Below are positions 34,038-47,287 of a DNA stretch of 64,000 nt, in pieces; position 1 is the stretch's first letter; the number at the start of each line of letters is the position of its first letter. This stretch comes from Paramacrobiotus metropolitanus (Eukaryota > Tardigrada > Eutardigrada > Parachela > Macrobiotidae), in contig NW_026570248.1 in the NCBI RefSeq assembly GCF_019649055.1, positions 868,001 through 932,000 of the forward strand, in the 5' to 3' direction. A program made the translations under genes and the position numbers. The notes below the pieces were generated by a model, which ran no database searches, was not told the DNA's origin, and was given only the letters and a program-made list of their open reading frames with translations.

Positions 34038-37000
34038 TTACGTCTGATATGCCCGCTGTTCGGCTTTCCGCTTTGTTAATTCATTTTCCAACTGATCCTT
34101 CGTCAACAATGAAATTCCTAACTGATCGTCCTATAAGAATTTAAACAGTTCAACCCCAAGTTCCAAGATATGAGTAGTACGTAACAGCCTACCAGAGTAA
34201 ACGGTTGGGCCATTTGGCGGAGGTACTTTTTCCCGATTTGTACAGATTCTTCGATGGACAAATTCATTACACTTTCTTTAAGGTGTTCGCGAATCCATTT
34301 CGGCAGTTTATTTCGCTTATCCGCTCTTGAAAATCTCTGCAAAAAACTGCACATTTCAACGAGGACAACTAATATTCATCTACAAACGTAACTAAAATTC
34401 AACTGCATCAGCCAGTCCCGCGCTTCACGAGTAACGGTCAGGTCCTGAAGTCTGGAAATTTTGAAACGTTATTAGAACAGAAAGAAGTTCAACCCACCTT
34501 ATCCGCGAACACCATGATTCCGTAATCCGTTTTGCCCCGAATACATCGACCAACGCACTGTGCCGCATGTCGCATGGCATCGAACGTGAGAAAATCATTC
34601 TCCTTAATTTGAAACTGATCGCGAAGGTAATCCAGGCGAGCTTTCAAGATTCGACTTTGAGTATAAACATAAGGAATGCCAAACATGATGACACACCGTC
34701 CGTACTGGTGATCAAAATCAATGCCTTCCGACACCTTGCCCCGAGCTACCGACAGCAGCACTGCACCGCGTCCATTAAGGCAAGCTTTCCTGTAATTGTG
34801 GAGGGCAATGCTAGTTTCCGCAGCATCTTGTGTTTCGATAAATAGCAATTTTTTTCGAAGGATGCTATCGATGATACCTTGTTCGTACCTAAAACAGCCG
34901 CAACATCCATAATATCTTGCGAGTACATATTACAGTATATAGCGACAACGACAAAAGCGTTGCATAAAGCTTATTAACTTACCAAGCCGCAACAATGGAC
35001 TCCATGTACATGTAACTAGTGAAGAAGCACACCATTCCATCCGGTACAACACCAGCCATTTCAACAATAAGAGATCCATAATTCCGAATCACAGCCAAAT
35101 CTTCACGCGCATCGAACTTTGACGTGATGGCCACTTGATCGTTGCCTTTACTAACAATCATGGGACAAATACACGGTCGCGCCAGGGTCATTGTGAAGGA
35201 AGCCATTGTTGCGGGGCAGAAATTCAAAATTTTTGGATACATATCCAAAGGCGACAGTGTCTGAAAATCACATCGAATCTATGTACGATAGTCAAGAGAT
35301 CTGTTTTTCAGCACATCAAGCGGCAGCTTACACCGGAAGTGATAACAACGGACTGAAATCGGTCAAATACCGGCCGAATAGCTATCGATGCATCCAAACA
35401 AGTGAAGTGAAGGATAGGGTTGATCACATTCGGATTTTTATCATCATAAGGTTCGATAATAATGGTGAAACCTGGAATGAGCAGCAGGAAAAAATCGTCG
35501 TGCTCTCTACAAATTACGAAGCGCTCTAGTGAACTGAATGGCAATTACCTTTAATGTACGTGCTGACCAGCGTTGCAAAACTAGCCATCAGGCTGAGAGG
35601 AGAGAAGTCGGTAATGTCAGCAATTTCCAAAGTTCTTAGCAGTGACCTCAGTCGCTCAGCACAGAACCGCAAGGGTTTCCGATCAATCATTACTTTATCA
35701 TAAATGTCCTTTAGGAAGGAAGCGGGGCTTTCATGCACAACATGTTGCACTCGTAAACGGGTCTTCACATATTCCAAAAAGCGTTTCATGAAGGCAACGA
35801 AATGTTCCGCACTGCGAATGTTCCCCGGAATCGCTTCTAAAGGACAACAGAATAACATTAAACATTCTGTCGCAAGAAATCATGAGCAATTAATGCCAAC
35901 CTTGCAATATATCATCGGGCAGAATAGGATTGGATAAGCGCAAATCGGTTTCACGGGCGATGTTCGCGTCGCGTAAACCGTCTACCAAACGCTGATACTC
36001 GTGTTGCAGTCGTTCGGCATCATTCTCCTTGATGCTGTCGATCGTAGTTTTCAGGGAAGTGATATTCTCCTGACACTTATCAATAATTCTTTTATTGATG
36101 TACACACTCATAGATTCAATACAGACGTTATCTATGTTGTGCGCTTCGTCAAAAACGACAACGGTTTTTTTGGAGATCTCTTTCGATACGAGATCAGCAA
36201 TCTTGGGATCGAGAAGGTAATGGTAGCTGTACACCACAAGATTGGCATACAAAATAGCATGACGGGCCAGAAAATAGGGGCACCACTTCTTTTTCTGACC
36301 AATCTCTTTCAGGTCATCTAAACTGTAAACCCCTAGAAAACAGAAAAAAATCAAAGGAATCTGCAAGCGTTACACGGCCAATACGAAAAGCTCAATCCTG
36401 TCAATTCCGGCAAAATATCAGAAATTCTAAAACCAAAAACTTGAAATCTTAATGCTTTGTTCATTGAGATATTTTAGTTATTTTTTAACCAAAATTAATT
36501 TGTGAAGATAATTGGCTAAATCATTCACTCTTACAGTAATAATTTTCAGAAAATAGCCAACTGTACTTAATATTACGGTAGCTGTCGCAGAATAAAACTG
36601 TTAATGCGAAATTATGCCCCACCATTGGGTAATGGATTTTCCTTTCCATGCTGCTCAAATCCATCAAACCAGGCGCACGTTGGCACAGATGCATCATCCG
36701 CCGCTCTTGCTCTGACGTAGGACGCCGTCAAACTTTGACATTTTCCATCTACCAGTTTACCGTCTCGCAGCGGATATACCTCCGGATTAATGCACAGATT
36801 TTTTCTAGATGACAACGCAATGCCCATGAAATTCAACGGCTCCCCGAACTCTTTCTCGTAATATTTCAGCAGATTACGCAGCTCCTCCAAGACTTTCAGC
36901 ATTTCTGGCACCGTTCGTGTGCAGTACACCAGCTTCGTCAGATGGTCCGGATTGAATTTCAGATACGCCACAATGAGCGACAGCAAGGAGATGGTCTTTC

Positions 37001-37229
37001 CCGTGCCCGAAGGCATTTCGAGCAGTCCATGGCCCCGAGCGTCCAGAGTGCGTTTCAGCTCCACCATATACGAATACTGTTCGGGATAGATGAAGTCATA
37101 CGGAAAGAGCACCTCAAGTCCCTCAATGTCCAACCTGCACAAAGAAAAATTAACCCGTCCGAAGCACACTACAACACAAGCGAACCAAACAGTTCATGTT
37201 ACACATTTAATGATAAACTTTTACCTCAT
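34038..37229 (-). CDS. ERCC2: TFIIH helicase subunit XPD
   Basis: A 5'-3' iron-sulfur DNA helicase of TFIIH, used in nucleotide excision repair and transcription initiation. Nine exons: 37229-37225, 37134-36623, 36332-35901, 35836-35549, 35471-35332, 35260-34983, 34888-34498, 34336-34193 and 34130-34038. The sum is 760 aa, the same length as human XPD. The first coding exon is only ATGAG. Motifs: Walker [10 protein letters not shown], four cluster cysteines ([31 protein letters not shown]), DEAH box [39 protein letters not shown] and [17 protein letters not shown] (motif VI). The C-terminal [18 protein letters not shown] corresponds to the p44-binding end. Exon 5 uses the donor at 35331 (GTAAGC), since a donor two bases earlier breaks the frame. 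Confidence 0.97.
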
Positions 37230-38929
37230 TTTGATAATTTTTCGGGCAGTATGTAGGACCTCTTCCAAATGCTGGTGACAACGAATGATCGGCAAGCAGA
37301 GCGAAGCAACCCTAAGTTTGCCAACATCCAGCACGTGCACAGTCAGTTCCGACCACAAATATCTTGTTCGTATACGTCTTTGAATGTCCAGGAAAATTAA
37401 ACACTGATTGATAAGTAATAGTATTACCAACTATTGCAAAGCTGCAAATACGGAAAACATTGGAATTAAACAAAACAATTCAGCTCTGATAAAAATATCA
37501 ACAGAATAACAGATTCAACTTCAACCCATTATTCGACACCTGGCGTCTGAACTTCTGTCGATATTTAAAAACTAAAAAGTTAAAATACATACAACGGTTC
37601 GAAACGCTAAGCGCACGCCATTCGCGGGCGGTTTATGGCGACATAAACCCAACGAAACATCAAAAGCACACGAGTGTGAGTTACATTAACAGGCACTACG
37701 CCATGATGATATTAACTTAATTAACTTAAGGGATTTGGCCCGGTACATAGCACCAGGTACATCCATCGTGTACATCCAGGGGAACTTTCGCTGTTGCGCG
37801 CTCCCAAACACTTTCTTGCATTGCTTTATGGTATTTTGTAGCCAGAAGAATTGTATACCTAGGTGAGAAAACCGTTTGCGCGCGCAACATCCGGTTGCGA
37901 AGTTATGAGGGTATCAAAATTCCAAAAAGTTTAAATGCATTCAGATGTACCAAAAGTCTCATTATAGACCGATCTCTTTCAAATTTTGCGCGTAAATGCA
38001 CATAACCATGAAGATCGTTTTGACATGGATCCAGACTTCTATGATTTTTTTCGAATTTTAAAATGAATTTTAAAATTTTTGAAATTCGTTTTAAAATTTA
38101 AAAAACAGGCTAGAACAGTGGATCCGTGTCAAAACGATCTTCATGGTTATGTGCATTTACGTGCAAAGTTGTAAAGGGATCGGTCCATAATGAGACTTTT
38201 GGTAAACCTGAATGCATTTAAACTTTTTGGAATTTTTGTTACCCTCATAACTCCGCAACCGGATGTTGCGCGCGAAAACGGATTTCACGTCTATGTACAC
38301 CAATCATTTGGCTACACAATGTCAAAAAGCAACCCAAAAAATGTTTGAAAGTGCGCGAAAGCGAATATTCCCGTCCATGTACACGATTTTAGCGCTATGT
38401 ACCGGGCCAAATCCCTTAACAAAGCTATTAATTTCTGATAAAAAACAATCAGTGAATGAAACAGTAAGGCTTGCTCGAATTTTGTTAGTCAGTAAGTAAG
38501 TACTTATTTCAGTATTATGTCAAGGCAAGAATAATTCGTCGGTTTTTAAAATAAAAGTAAAAAATCTTATGGGCAAAGCATTTTTTGGAATAGCCAATAA
38601 AATGCGATCCACTATATACTTAATTCAAAGTTGCAAACTAGACGAAATTCCTTTATTATTAGGTTGAACATTAACGCAATATTCGCTTAGCGAACAGTCT
38701 ACTGTATCTGTATACACAATAAAACAAAATCAAACCGAATTTGAATACTCGTAAATAAAAATTATAATCAGCCGAAATACAGTAACATAATCATTAACAT
38801 CAAGATTTCTTGCTGCGGTAAGACAAACTGGAAAATTAAGTATCACCAATCACAGAACATGCCGCAACAGAAAGCGCTCAAAACGTGATGAATCCCCTTG
38901 AAAAGCAGTGGCCAGCGAAGTGTGTGCAG
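37230..38929. other. Between ERCC2 start and WDFY2 stop; holds a foldback element
   Basis: Contains the ERCC2 upstream region and, at 37730-38415, a TTAA-flanked foldback element. The rest (38420-38929) is AT-rich 3' flank of WDFY2. No gene is seen. Confidence 0.5.
37730..38415. mobile_element. 686 bp full-length foldback element with TTAA target duplication
   Basis: TTAA at 37726-37729 and 38416-38419 flank an element whose two halves are reverse complements along nearly their whole length, centre near 38072. The tips share GGGATTTGGCCCGGTACATAGC exactly; inner blocks such as GCGCGCAACATCCGGTTGCG and CATAACCATGAAGATCGTTT recur in both arms. The arms differ by scattered substitutions and small gaps, so the copy is not brand new. 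There is no ORF for a transposase. A TTAA duplication is typical of piggyBac and Kolobok families, so this is probably a non-autonomous (MITE-like) relative of one. Transcribed, it would form a long imperfect double-stranded RNA. Confidence 0.85.
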
Positions 38930-41015
38930 TTACTCATGTGATTCCGTCGAACTGACCAGCAGCTGTCGCACATCCCAAATCTAAACCAAAACAACATTCT
39001 AAATTAGGGAAGCTCGTCATGTTTTTATTGTTTTCTTCCGTCCCATGGTAGACCAAATGCGTACTTTTACGACTTTGTCCTGACCGACGGTGATCATTCG
39101 CTTTTTCGTTTCGTCAATATCCATGCAGATAAGGGAGTGCATAACGTTAATGACATTGGCATGACTGGGACGTGGTTCATCTTTCAAAGAATTATAACAC
39201 AGTTTGCACAGACGCACGGCACTCTCGAAGCCCATAATCGGTATAGGCAATGTGTTGGGACTGCATGGATCACACACAGCTTTCCCACAATGGCGGCAAT
39301 GATGCTGTCGACTTCCAATCGTTTTTGTATCGAACATCATTCGGAAATTCCAGAAAAAAGGCTTATTACACTGTTGGCATGTGTCGCTTTCGCCCCAAGC
39401 CGGAGTCTAAACAAACTCTCACATTACTTAAACAATTGCATGCATAGACTTTTTAAAATACAAGATGAAAACAACATGTATTACACTGCCACGCAAATCA
39501 AACAATGAAGCATATAGCGTGCCTCTTTTCTTTTTATAGACATGTCCCAAGCGGCCACAACACCATCATCTCCACCGGACAACAGTTGCTGAGTAGCTGG
39601 TGCGTAAAACAACGTAGCCACTTTCCCACTATAAAAAACCAAATTCAAAACAGTGTCTGCAATTAATCCTACAATTTCAGATTCTGAAATATACTTGTGA
39701 ATTTGAAGTTCATAGGCAACCCCTTCTTTTCCGCCAATATCCCATACAATCACATTCTGATCGTATCCACCGGAAAACAGCAACTGCCTCTTGGCGTCCC
39801 AGGCCAAGGAACGCACGGATCCATTGTGGCCTTTGATCGTCGAAACCAGTTGATGGCCAGTTTCGTTAATGCGTAGTACACTGATAGCTCCGGAATAATC
39901 TCCCACGAATGCGTACTTCGAAGCAAAATCAAACCTACGGACAAATCCAATGTCAAAAGATTATATGAATCCAAAAGCCTGGAATTCTGTGCACTGACTG
40001 TAAAGCGGTGGCCCATCCTTGTAGTGAGAAAATCCCTAACTGTCTTCCGCTTTCGCTGCAGTACCACCGTACGGTTTTATCGCGACCACAGCTGAGCAGC
40101 CATTCACATTCCAGTGCGAAGTGCAACGCGGTGACACGTTTGGTATGGCCTGAAAGGAAAAATTCATTTGATGAGTTCACACTGCAAAAATGAATACGAC
40201 TCTTAGCTAAGATCAAGTCGTGCAAAATGCAAATATCATGTTTCATGTACATTCATAATAGTAAAGTTAGTCATATTACTCAATATCCAAATTTCTGTTG
40301 AAATAATATGTTGCAGAATTGTGCAAAAAATGCAATTTTTCAGTTTTACCTGTGTAATCCTTCAAATGGGTGAGTCTATTGGAATCATTGGAAATAACGT
40401 ATTCCTAAGCGAACACGACATAGCTTTAGCACCACAACAGGTAATCAAAACACGTCTCTACGAAGCAGATTATTCAAGTACGTTTTACTCGGCCAAGAAA
40501 GTTCAAGCGGATTTACACGCGTAGTATCCGTGCATTACTTACAGAGATCAGTCCTGCGTCAGTTCCCACAAAGAGCTTTCGTGTTTCGGAATTATATGCA
40601 AAAGCGCTGGCCGCAGTAGGCATGTACTGGCAAATACTGGGCCAATATTTTCCATTATCCCGTTTCAACCAAATTCTCACAGTTCTGAAATCACACGAAT
40701 AGAATTACAAGTTTACAACCTGCCGAAGAAGGTTCAAGTAATTGGGAAGCAAATTATTGGCAAGGAGCAAACTACAAACTGCAGGCGAAGAGAATCAAAA
40801 GTTGACGAAAGGGATGTAATAATCAAAAAACAACAGACAGCCACACCAATTTACCTGTCCTCAGATATTGTTATAATTCCGTCTTCCCGAGCAATAATAG
40901 CAGCCCCATTAATATCATCAGTGAAATCGTCAATCTTGTACAAAAGCTCTGCTTTGGGGGTGGAATGCCCGTTCGTGTTCTGGTTGGCACCCAGGTTTCT
41001 TATATGCGTCGACAT
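38930..41015 (-). CDS. WDFY2: WD40 and FYVE domain protein, WDFY2-like
   Basis: An early-endosome protein that binds PI3P through FYVE and scaffolds kinases such as Akt in vertebrates. Eight exons: 41015-40855, 40684-40543, 40404-40350, 40149-39999, 39934-39695, 39628-39523, 39406-39065 and 38980-38930, about 415 aa (human 400). WD repeats are seen in [60 protein letters not shown] and [15 protein letters not shown]. The FYVE finger lies between repeats 6 and 7, as in WDFY1/2: [12 protein letters not shown], then [13 protein letters not shown]. The last repeat ends DKVVKIWDV. The intron after exon 6 seems to begin GC (AAAGAG then GCACGC); this exactly preserves the human spacing (RQETPEW against RKETPAW). 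An ATG at 41084 is further upstream, but 41015 fits the family length. Confidence 0.93.
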
Positions 41016-41858
41016 CTTCCGCACGCTGATCGGAGCGATTTCTCTGATAAATATTGTGCTACCGCGGCACCGCCTATGCAGCAACGATTTTGTTCAAGAT
41101 CACGCTCCTTAAAAATATGCAGCCCGAATTCCTGAAGATTTCGTCGATGCAGATAACATCAGCGCATTAGCCATTAACGTGATTAACGGCAAAACGCTGG
41201 CATGGAAATCCAGAGCCGACAGAGACTGGAATTCTGATTCTACACCGTTTGATAGTCCGTCTTTCAAAACAAACTAGAAATTTAAAAGATCCAACTACCA
41301 AATCTCTAAACCAGAATACACCTGCGCTCACTTTCAGAAGTAGTACAGCGACAGAACAGAACTGAAAAATCTGCGAAAATTGGTGACAAGTTGTCACACT
41401 GCGTGGCGAGCTTAGGCCTTAGCCTCAATCAAACATCCCAGCCCGACATTGCTTGTTTAATATTTTTAAGATATGACGAGAACGCTTTTAACGAGGACTT
41501 ATTAATATGTTACAGTATTAGAACATCATTAGACATTATAGTACAGTATTATTAGTGTTTGGTATTTCACGAAAACATTATAGAACCTTGATTTGTAAAT
41601 ACTATCGCTAGAAATTTAATGGGCCATTTGAATTAAAATATTTCAAGTCATTGGCATAATGTCAGAAAGCGAAAACGGGAACAGCTTCATACAACTGAAC
41701 ACGAGTAAAAAAAATCCCAAAGTCATCTTCCGGAGAAACCAATTAACAGTCAAACATTAATCGTAATCAAAACCACCGATAATTAAGAAAACATGCTAAA
41801 GGAATTCCAGGTCATAATCTAAAGAAAACGGTCGTGTCTCCCATAAAAATGCTTCACT
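41016..41858. other. Intergenic WDFY2-ARL8
   Basis: 843 bp between the WDFY2 start and ARL8 stop on the same strand. It should contain the WDFY2 promoter and ARL8 3' UTR. Nothing else was recognised. Confidence 0.45.
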
Positions 41859-43116
41859 TCAATGTCGGTTGGACTTTGAATGGCGAATCAACCACTGAAG
41901 AGTAATATCTACGAGAGGAAAACAATCATAAAAACAAATCATAAGGAACAATAAGTGCTTCTAGTTCCACTTATACCCTTCACAACAAATCCTTACCAAT
42001 ATTCTGCTTTTCCTTGCAAGAAATCGAGTAGCAGCAAATTTCTCTGTCCTGTATAGCGTTCAAATTCCTACACCAACAACGAAAACGTACTTGCAGGTTA
42101 AATACACTGGTGTCAACCTTGAAACACGTACAGCCTATCGATGAGCTCTTTCTCATTAAATGCACCCGGCAAGTCTTTCTTGTTCCCCAGAACCAAAACC
42201 GGAATGCCGTGAAGCTGTGGCTTTTCGAGCAAATTGTGCAATTCATTCTTGGATGCTTCCAGTTTCTCCTGATCGGCAGCATCCACCATGTAGACAATGG
42301 CCGTCACACCGCGGCAGTAGCGCTCCCACATACTACGGAATCGAGGCTGGCCGCCGATGTCCCATAACTGCAAATAGGCACATTGACAGAAACGCCTTTT
42401 GCCCATTGTTCAGATAAAATGATCAGGAGATTCCGCGCCCTATCGATTGACGTCGTACGGCGAAGTTGGTTAATCGATTTTCTCAACAAGTTTCCGGATT
42501 CATTACGCACACTTAACATGCATTTTCAAACAGCCTAATGCTTAATGCTGTATTTATTTAATTTTAGGATTACTCGAGAGCTAACTGCTTGAGTTCGCAA
42601 CGCCAAACTCAGTACCATCTCTACTCACATGCAGAGCAAAAACGAGCACACCTTAAATCAAAAGCATTCCTCGCTAACGGGATTATTTTCTGGCGATATC
42701 CGCTTTTTTAATCGTAATTCGTATAAAATTACAGCCCACGCGAAATCTTTGTTAATAAATTCGAATAAAGAAGCGTATTAACCAATTTTCTGGCCCAGCT
42801 GCTGTTGTGTTTACCTTAATTGTGACATTTCCTTTGGTGATTTTGCGCATATTAAACCCCACAGTCGGGATCATGTCCTCGGTGAACTGGCCACTCTAAA
42901 AAAAAACAAACATTTACAAACCAGGAACCATATTATCGATTGTACGTTCTATAATCTAGTATTTTGTTTTAGTTTTACGTTCCATATTCGTACAGCAATA
43001 ACATTGACGAAAGTGGTTTTGCCGGAATTTTGCAGTCCCACAAGAGTCAGCTCCATTTCCTCTTTCCAGAACAGACTGCGAATCCAGTCCAAGAAGCGGT
43101 TCAACATGGACATCAT
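41859..43116 (-). CDS. ARL8: ADP-ribosylation factor-like 8 (lysosomal GTPase)
   Basis: A small GTPase that recruits kinesin adaptors and HOPS to lysosomes. Five exons: 43116-42994, 42895-42815, 42367-42132, 42067-41997 and 41908-41859, exactly 186 aa, as in human ARL8B. The N-terminus [20 protein letters not shown] is the amphipathic, N-acetylated type used instead of myristoylation. Motifs: G1 [30 protein letters not shown]3 [20 protein letters not shown]4 NKKD in [12 protein letters not shown], then [32 protein letters not shown]. Human has Tyr where this has Asn in GLQ(N/Y)SGKT. All phases agree. The start is the first of three nearby Met codons, and it gives the orthologous length. Confidence 0.97.
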
Positions 43117-44974
43117 TTTGACAACACTTCCTGGATAAAAATGTTTCAATGTTTTAAATTAGTCAGCCCATTTACACAATAAAAATAGTAAAACCATTTA
43201 CGAAATTCAAAACCCTTTTTAAGTTTACATAAACCAAACGAACATCAAATAATATAATACACCAATAACAAACGTCTAAAATTCTGAGTCCCATAAAGAT
43301 TAACCTTTCCTGTGTACAACCACGACGGTTTTTCGTTATGTTGTTTTCTCATGGATATATCTCTTATACTTTTATTCAAGTTACTTAATTTGATCTGAAA
43401 ACTGCGCACCCTACACTTTTCAGATAAATTGTGCACCTGTTTCGTGCTCCTGTAATATTAAGCTAAGGATCTTACTTAGTAACTTACGTTACTTTTACTT
43501 GCCAAGAGATGAAAACAATGGCATGACGAGCAGTGCTGAACTTACAGAGAGAATCGCTGGATGACAAAGAATAGTGATGTTCCAGGCTTCGGCTAGCAGA
43601 TTCCCAGCCACAAAGAGATAGCTACAATTCGCAAAACGTTCGTCAATCAACTCTAAACACTACGAGAGCACGAGCACACTCTACAGGAGTCAATTGTCAA
43701 CATGCAACACCGTATCAATTCATTTACAACCCAATGATTCTGGAAACGCACAAAACTATTAAGCATTAGTTGCTGTATTGTTCAGTACCGTCTATAAGTC
43801 AGACTTGGGAATCACAATAACTATCTATATTAAAAACTACATAGTAAACAGCACTTTCAGAACGCGCAAAACACAAAACATCCGATTTCCGAAAATCAAA
43901 ACTCAGCATGGCGAACGAAAAAAATGCAAAGCAACGGGAAATGGATAGGAGGCAGAAACGATAAAGGCAGCAAAAATGCAGCACAGTTGACGACGACATG
44001 ACTGTACGACAGTGCACGTACATGCACTGGCGAAACCAACTTTGCTTCCATGGACATGACGTAGTATCGGCATATCATGTACGTACACACTCACTACACA
44101 GTACTACACATTATTGATACAATTTTTTTAACAGACTCGTACAAAAATATTTTAAGTCGGAAAACTTCACTTCGTTAATTGTCCATTAATTGCTACAGTA
44201 CAGCAGTCTTCCTATTACCACAAGTAAAAAAGCTCACACTTTAATACTATGTCTTAGTGTTAAAGTGTAGGCTTTCCAATGAATTATTATGACCAAGTAA
44301 AGTAGTGAGCATAAAATTAATAAATGATTACTAAAACTAGAAGTATAAAAATTAACAATTTTACTTGAACGACGTGAAGCTAATACTGGTAAATGCCGCT
44401 GCTGTTACTCTGTAATACGAACGCACTGCCCCGCAATCTTGCAACTTGCAACTGCAGAATTCACAGACTTTCGGGTCTCAAAAGTCAAAACTACTGGGGG
44501 CTTTCGCAATAATCACCACCTAATTCCATAGTCTGGGTCATAATTTGCCCGCCAAGATCAGTATAGCCTGCACGAAGCTTTTCTAATCTGCAGACAAGGT
44601 ATATTTTTCGAACATTCAAACTCCAGATGAACATATAAACCGTAGAAATAGCCACCAAACGGAATACCTAATTATGGTAAAACAAAAACAAACAAAAAGA
44701 CTGTCATCATCAAAAACTTATAGAACCAATTATTTCACTCAGGAAGAGATTTTTGCGCAGTTAAATAAAAAGGGATTAAACCAGGGCTTTGGACATCGAG
44801 AATATCCCGAAAATGATTTTCCATATAAATTATAAGACATTGGCAATGGTCAGCAGCACCATTCGCAAAAAAGCATGCCATCCAAATTTAGTAGGCTAAA
44901 ATCAAAAATTTAATGGAAAAACGAAATAAGTTTAGTTTATTTTTAAATTATTAATTAAACTACCCGCAAATAAA
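43117..44974. other. Intergenic ARL8-TATDN2
   Basis: 1.9 kb, AT-rich. A weak 9 bp inverted repeat (ACACTTTAA/TTAAAGTGT) lies at 44236-44268. Short overlapping frames near 43800-44090 are not supported as genes. Confidence 0.45.
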
Positions 44975-47287
44975 TTAAAGCGCATCAATCTGGTACAAAC
45001 GAAGTGTATTCTCTCGGGTCTGATTGGCGACGGTTTCAATCGGGATATTTTTGATCTTGCTAATCTCATCAGCTGTCACCAGGGCAATTCCACCCGGAAT
45101 GGCAACCTTCCTAGGTTGCTTATCCCCTGAACTTTCCATGGGAAAATTCGACATCTACGAGAAAATAAAATGTCAACTGTTTTTCATGCATTGTTATTCA
45201 TCTTCAGATTGGCACACGTCGCCCAGGAACTGTTACTTATATCAACTCTCTAACTCAGTATTTGATTTCAGCGATCCGTACCGATGCCGGAGTATAATAT
45301 GGCGCATCCGTTTCTAAAAGGATTTTGTCCAGTGGTAACTGCTTAACGGCTTCTCGCGCTAAAACATCTTTGTTTCCGGCTATGCAAGGCGTAAATCCGA
45401 ACGCAACATTCGTGAAGTGATCCATCCATTTTTGGGCTTCCCCAAATGATCCTCGAAAACAGTGTCGATGTATGGGCCAATTATGTGGGACACGCTGAAA
45501 ATACCGATTTTAAATTTTTACAAGCAGTTCGGATTTCAAAACTAGCTAGCTAAACTAACCTCGCGGATAATATCAAAACAGTCTAATTCCGCTTGGTTAT
45601 TTCCATTTAGCCCCTCATCGTTACGGCAGTGTATAACAATTGGCAAATTGTGCTTTGTAGCCATATCCAACTGCGTTCGAAACACGTCTCGTTGACGTTG
45701 TTTTTTTTCCTCGTTGCTAAACAAATGCACAACACCCATTAAAAGAAAGCGTTTCATACAAATTCATTTTGTATGAACACTTCAAAATTGGATCACACGT
45801 ACTTATTCTGCCGGTTGTAGTCCAATCCTATTTCGCCCAGTCCAACTAATCGCTTAATTTCATTGGCCCGTTGCATACTGAAGCTCATACCGGCTTTAAC
45901 TTCTTCGTTCCAGTCATCCACAAAATTTGGGTGACATCCATACGTAAACCATAATTCTCCTTCGGTACCTTCGATCAGTTTTCTGTGCCAGTGGTCGTAC
46001 GATCGCAAATATAATGGCAAGCAAAAGACTTGGATGGAACCAGCGAATGACGGAGGGAACATCTCCGGAAACGCATTGCGCATGTCGCGATACGTTTCAA
46101 TTCCCTGACTCTGAAGTTTTTTTATACCGAAACACCAATGGGCATGCGAATCAAAAAATTTCGCATTATCAGGAAGCGGAAATTTGAACAATTCTTCGTA
46201 TGGGCCCAAACTAATTCGCTGGAATTTGCGCGTAGGATAGGAATCCCCACCACGAATCCTCATCTCCCGAAAATCACTCATTAGGTCATCTCGATCATCG
46301 TAGCGAGCATTGCGCATGTATCCGCTCTGTATCACCCCGCCCGAGCGACCCCCTCCGGAATTTCTTATCGACGGACCTCGATAAGGAAGGATACCCGGAG
46401 ACCGCGTTTGCCTCATATCAGATAAGCTGGATGCACTTCCGTGGCTTTCCAGCTTGGGAGAATATCGCTGTGGAGAGAGCTGGACAAAGGAACTTCTGCA
46501 ACGTCGAAAAACTGAATAATAAGCAACTGTATGGCGGAAAAACAAAAATGTAACCAAATACACTAATGTATTCTTAAATTAACTATGAAATATTACAAAT
46601 ATAATAATAAAATTATTCCAAAACTGAAAAGCACAGCCCCCGCTGATTATTTTCGGATCGGAAAGGCATAATGGAGTAATCGAACACAGGAAAAATACAA
46701 TGAACAGCAAAAACTTACCTCAGCATCTGCTGAGACTCCGGGCCGCGCATGCCAGCCGCTGACGCGTCGCCGGATGGCCTCTCTCCCAAGAGCGGCCCAG
46801 GCTGGGCAAGGTTGGAAGCCGAATGATCACCACCGGAACCGGAAATGCTGTTTGAGTTAGCATTCCGGGAATTACTGGAGTTAGCCTTGGCGCTGACTTC
46901 CTGCCAGTACTCGCTGGCCACCGCAGCGCGATCCGCATTCAGGTGTCCACCGTGCATGTTGCCGCTGGAATGCTCCTCATCAGCCGCTCCTGATACATCC
47001 AGTTCGATCCCGTTCTCCATGCCGTAGCCATTGATGCTTTCCGTGTCGAAAGCCCTCTCCATTTTAGCGAAGTAGCCCGCTTCGATGTTGCTGAACCATT
47101 TGGTATTACCGCGAAATTTATCGCGCTCCTCGGGCGAGGGAAACACCGCCTCCGCACTGTGGACGGTAACAGGTGACTGGCTGGGAGAACGGATTTTGTA
47201 CTTGCGGATCTCATCGCTCTTGCGCGTGGAATCGTTCTTCGCCAGAGCGGCCACCTCCTTATCGTCCACACTATTTCGGTCAGACAT
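44975..47287 (-). CDS. TATDN2: TatD-family metal-dependent DNase, TATDN2-like
   Basis: A predicted metal-dependent nuclease of the TIM-barrel TatD family; human TATDN2 acts on R-loops and other nucleic acids. Five exons: 47287-46719, 46495-45803, 45716-45560, 45494-45282 and 45154-44975, about 603 aa. The first 290 residues are low-complexity, Ser/Gly/Asn-rich and probably disordered, as in TATDN2 but not TATDN1/3. The barrel begins FFDSHAHWCF with metal ligands His 307 and 309, then LGEIGLDYNRQ (Glu ligand), LPIVIHCRND, HRHCFRGSFGEA and ILLETDAPYY (catalytic Asp). It ends IPIETVANQTRENTLRLYQI. ATG 47287 (MSDRNSVDD) follows an apparent 5' UTR acceptor (TTTTATTGTTAG) near 47320, which suggests a 5' UTR intron. 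Confidence 0.92.

Noticed and set aside
35333-35334. Alternative XPD exon 5 donor at 35333 (GTGTAA)
   Set aside because: It leaves the wrong phase for the next exon; the donor two bases later (GTAAGC) keeps SGTLSPLD intact.
43799-44094. Overlapping minus-strand ORFs rich in Cys/Phe/Ser
   Set aside because: Three frames are open at once over the same bases, which is typical of biased noncoding sequence; no exon links.
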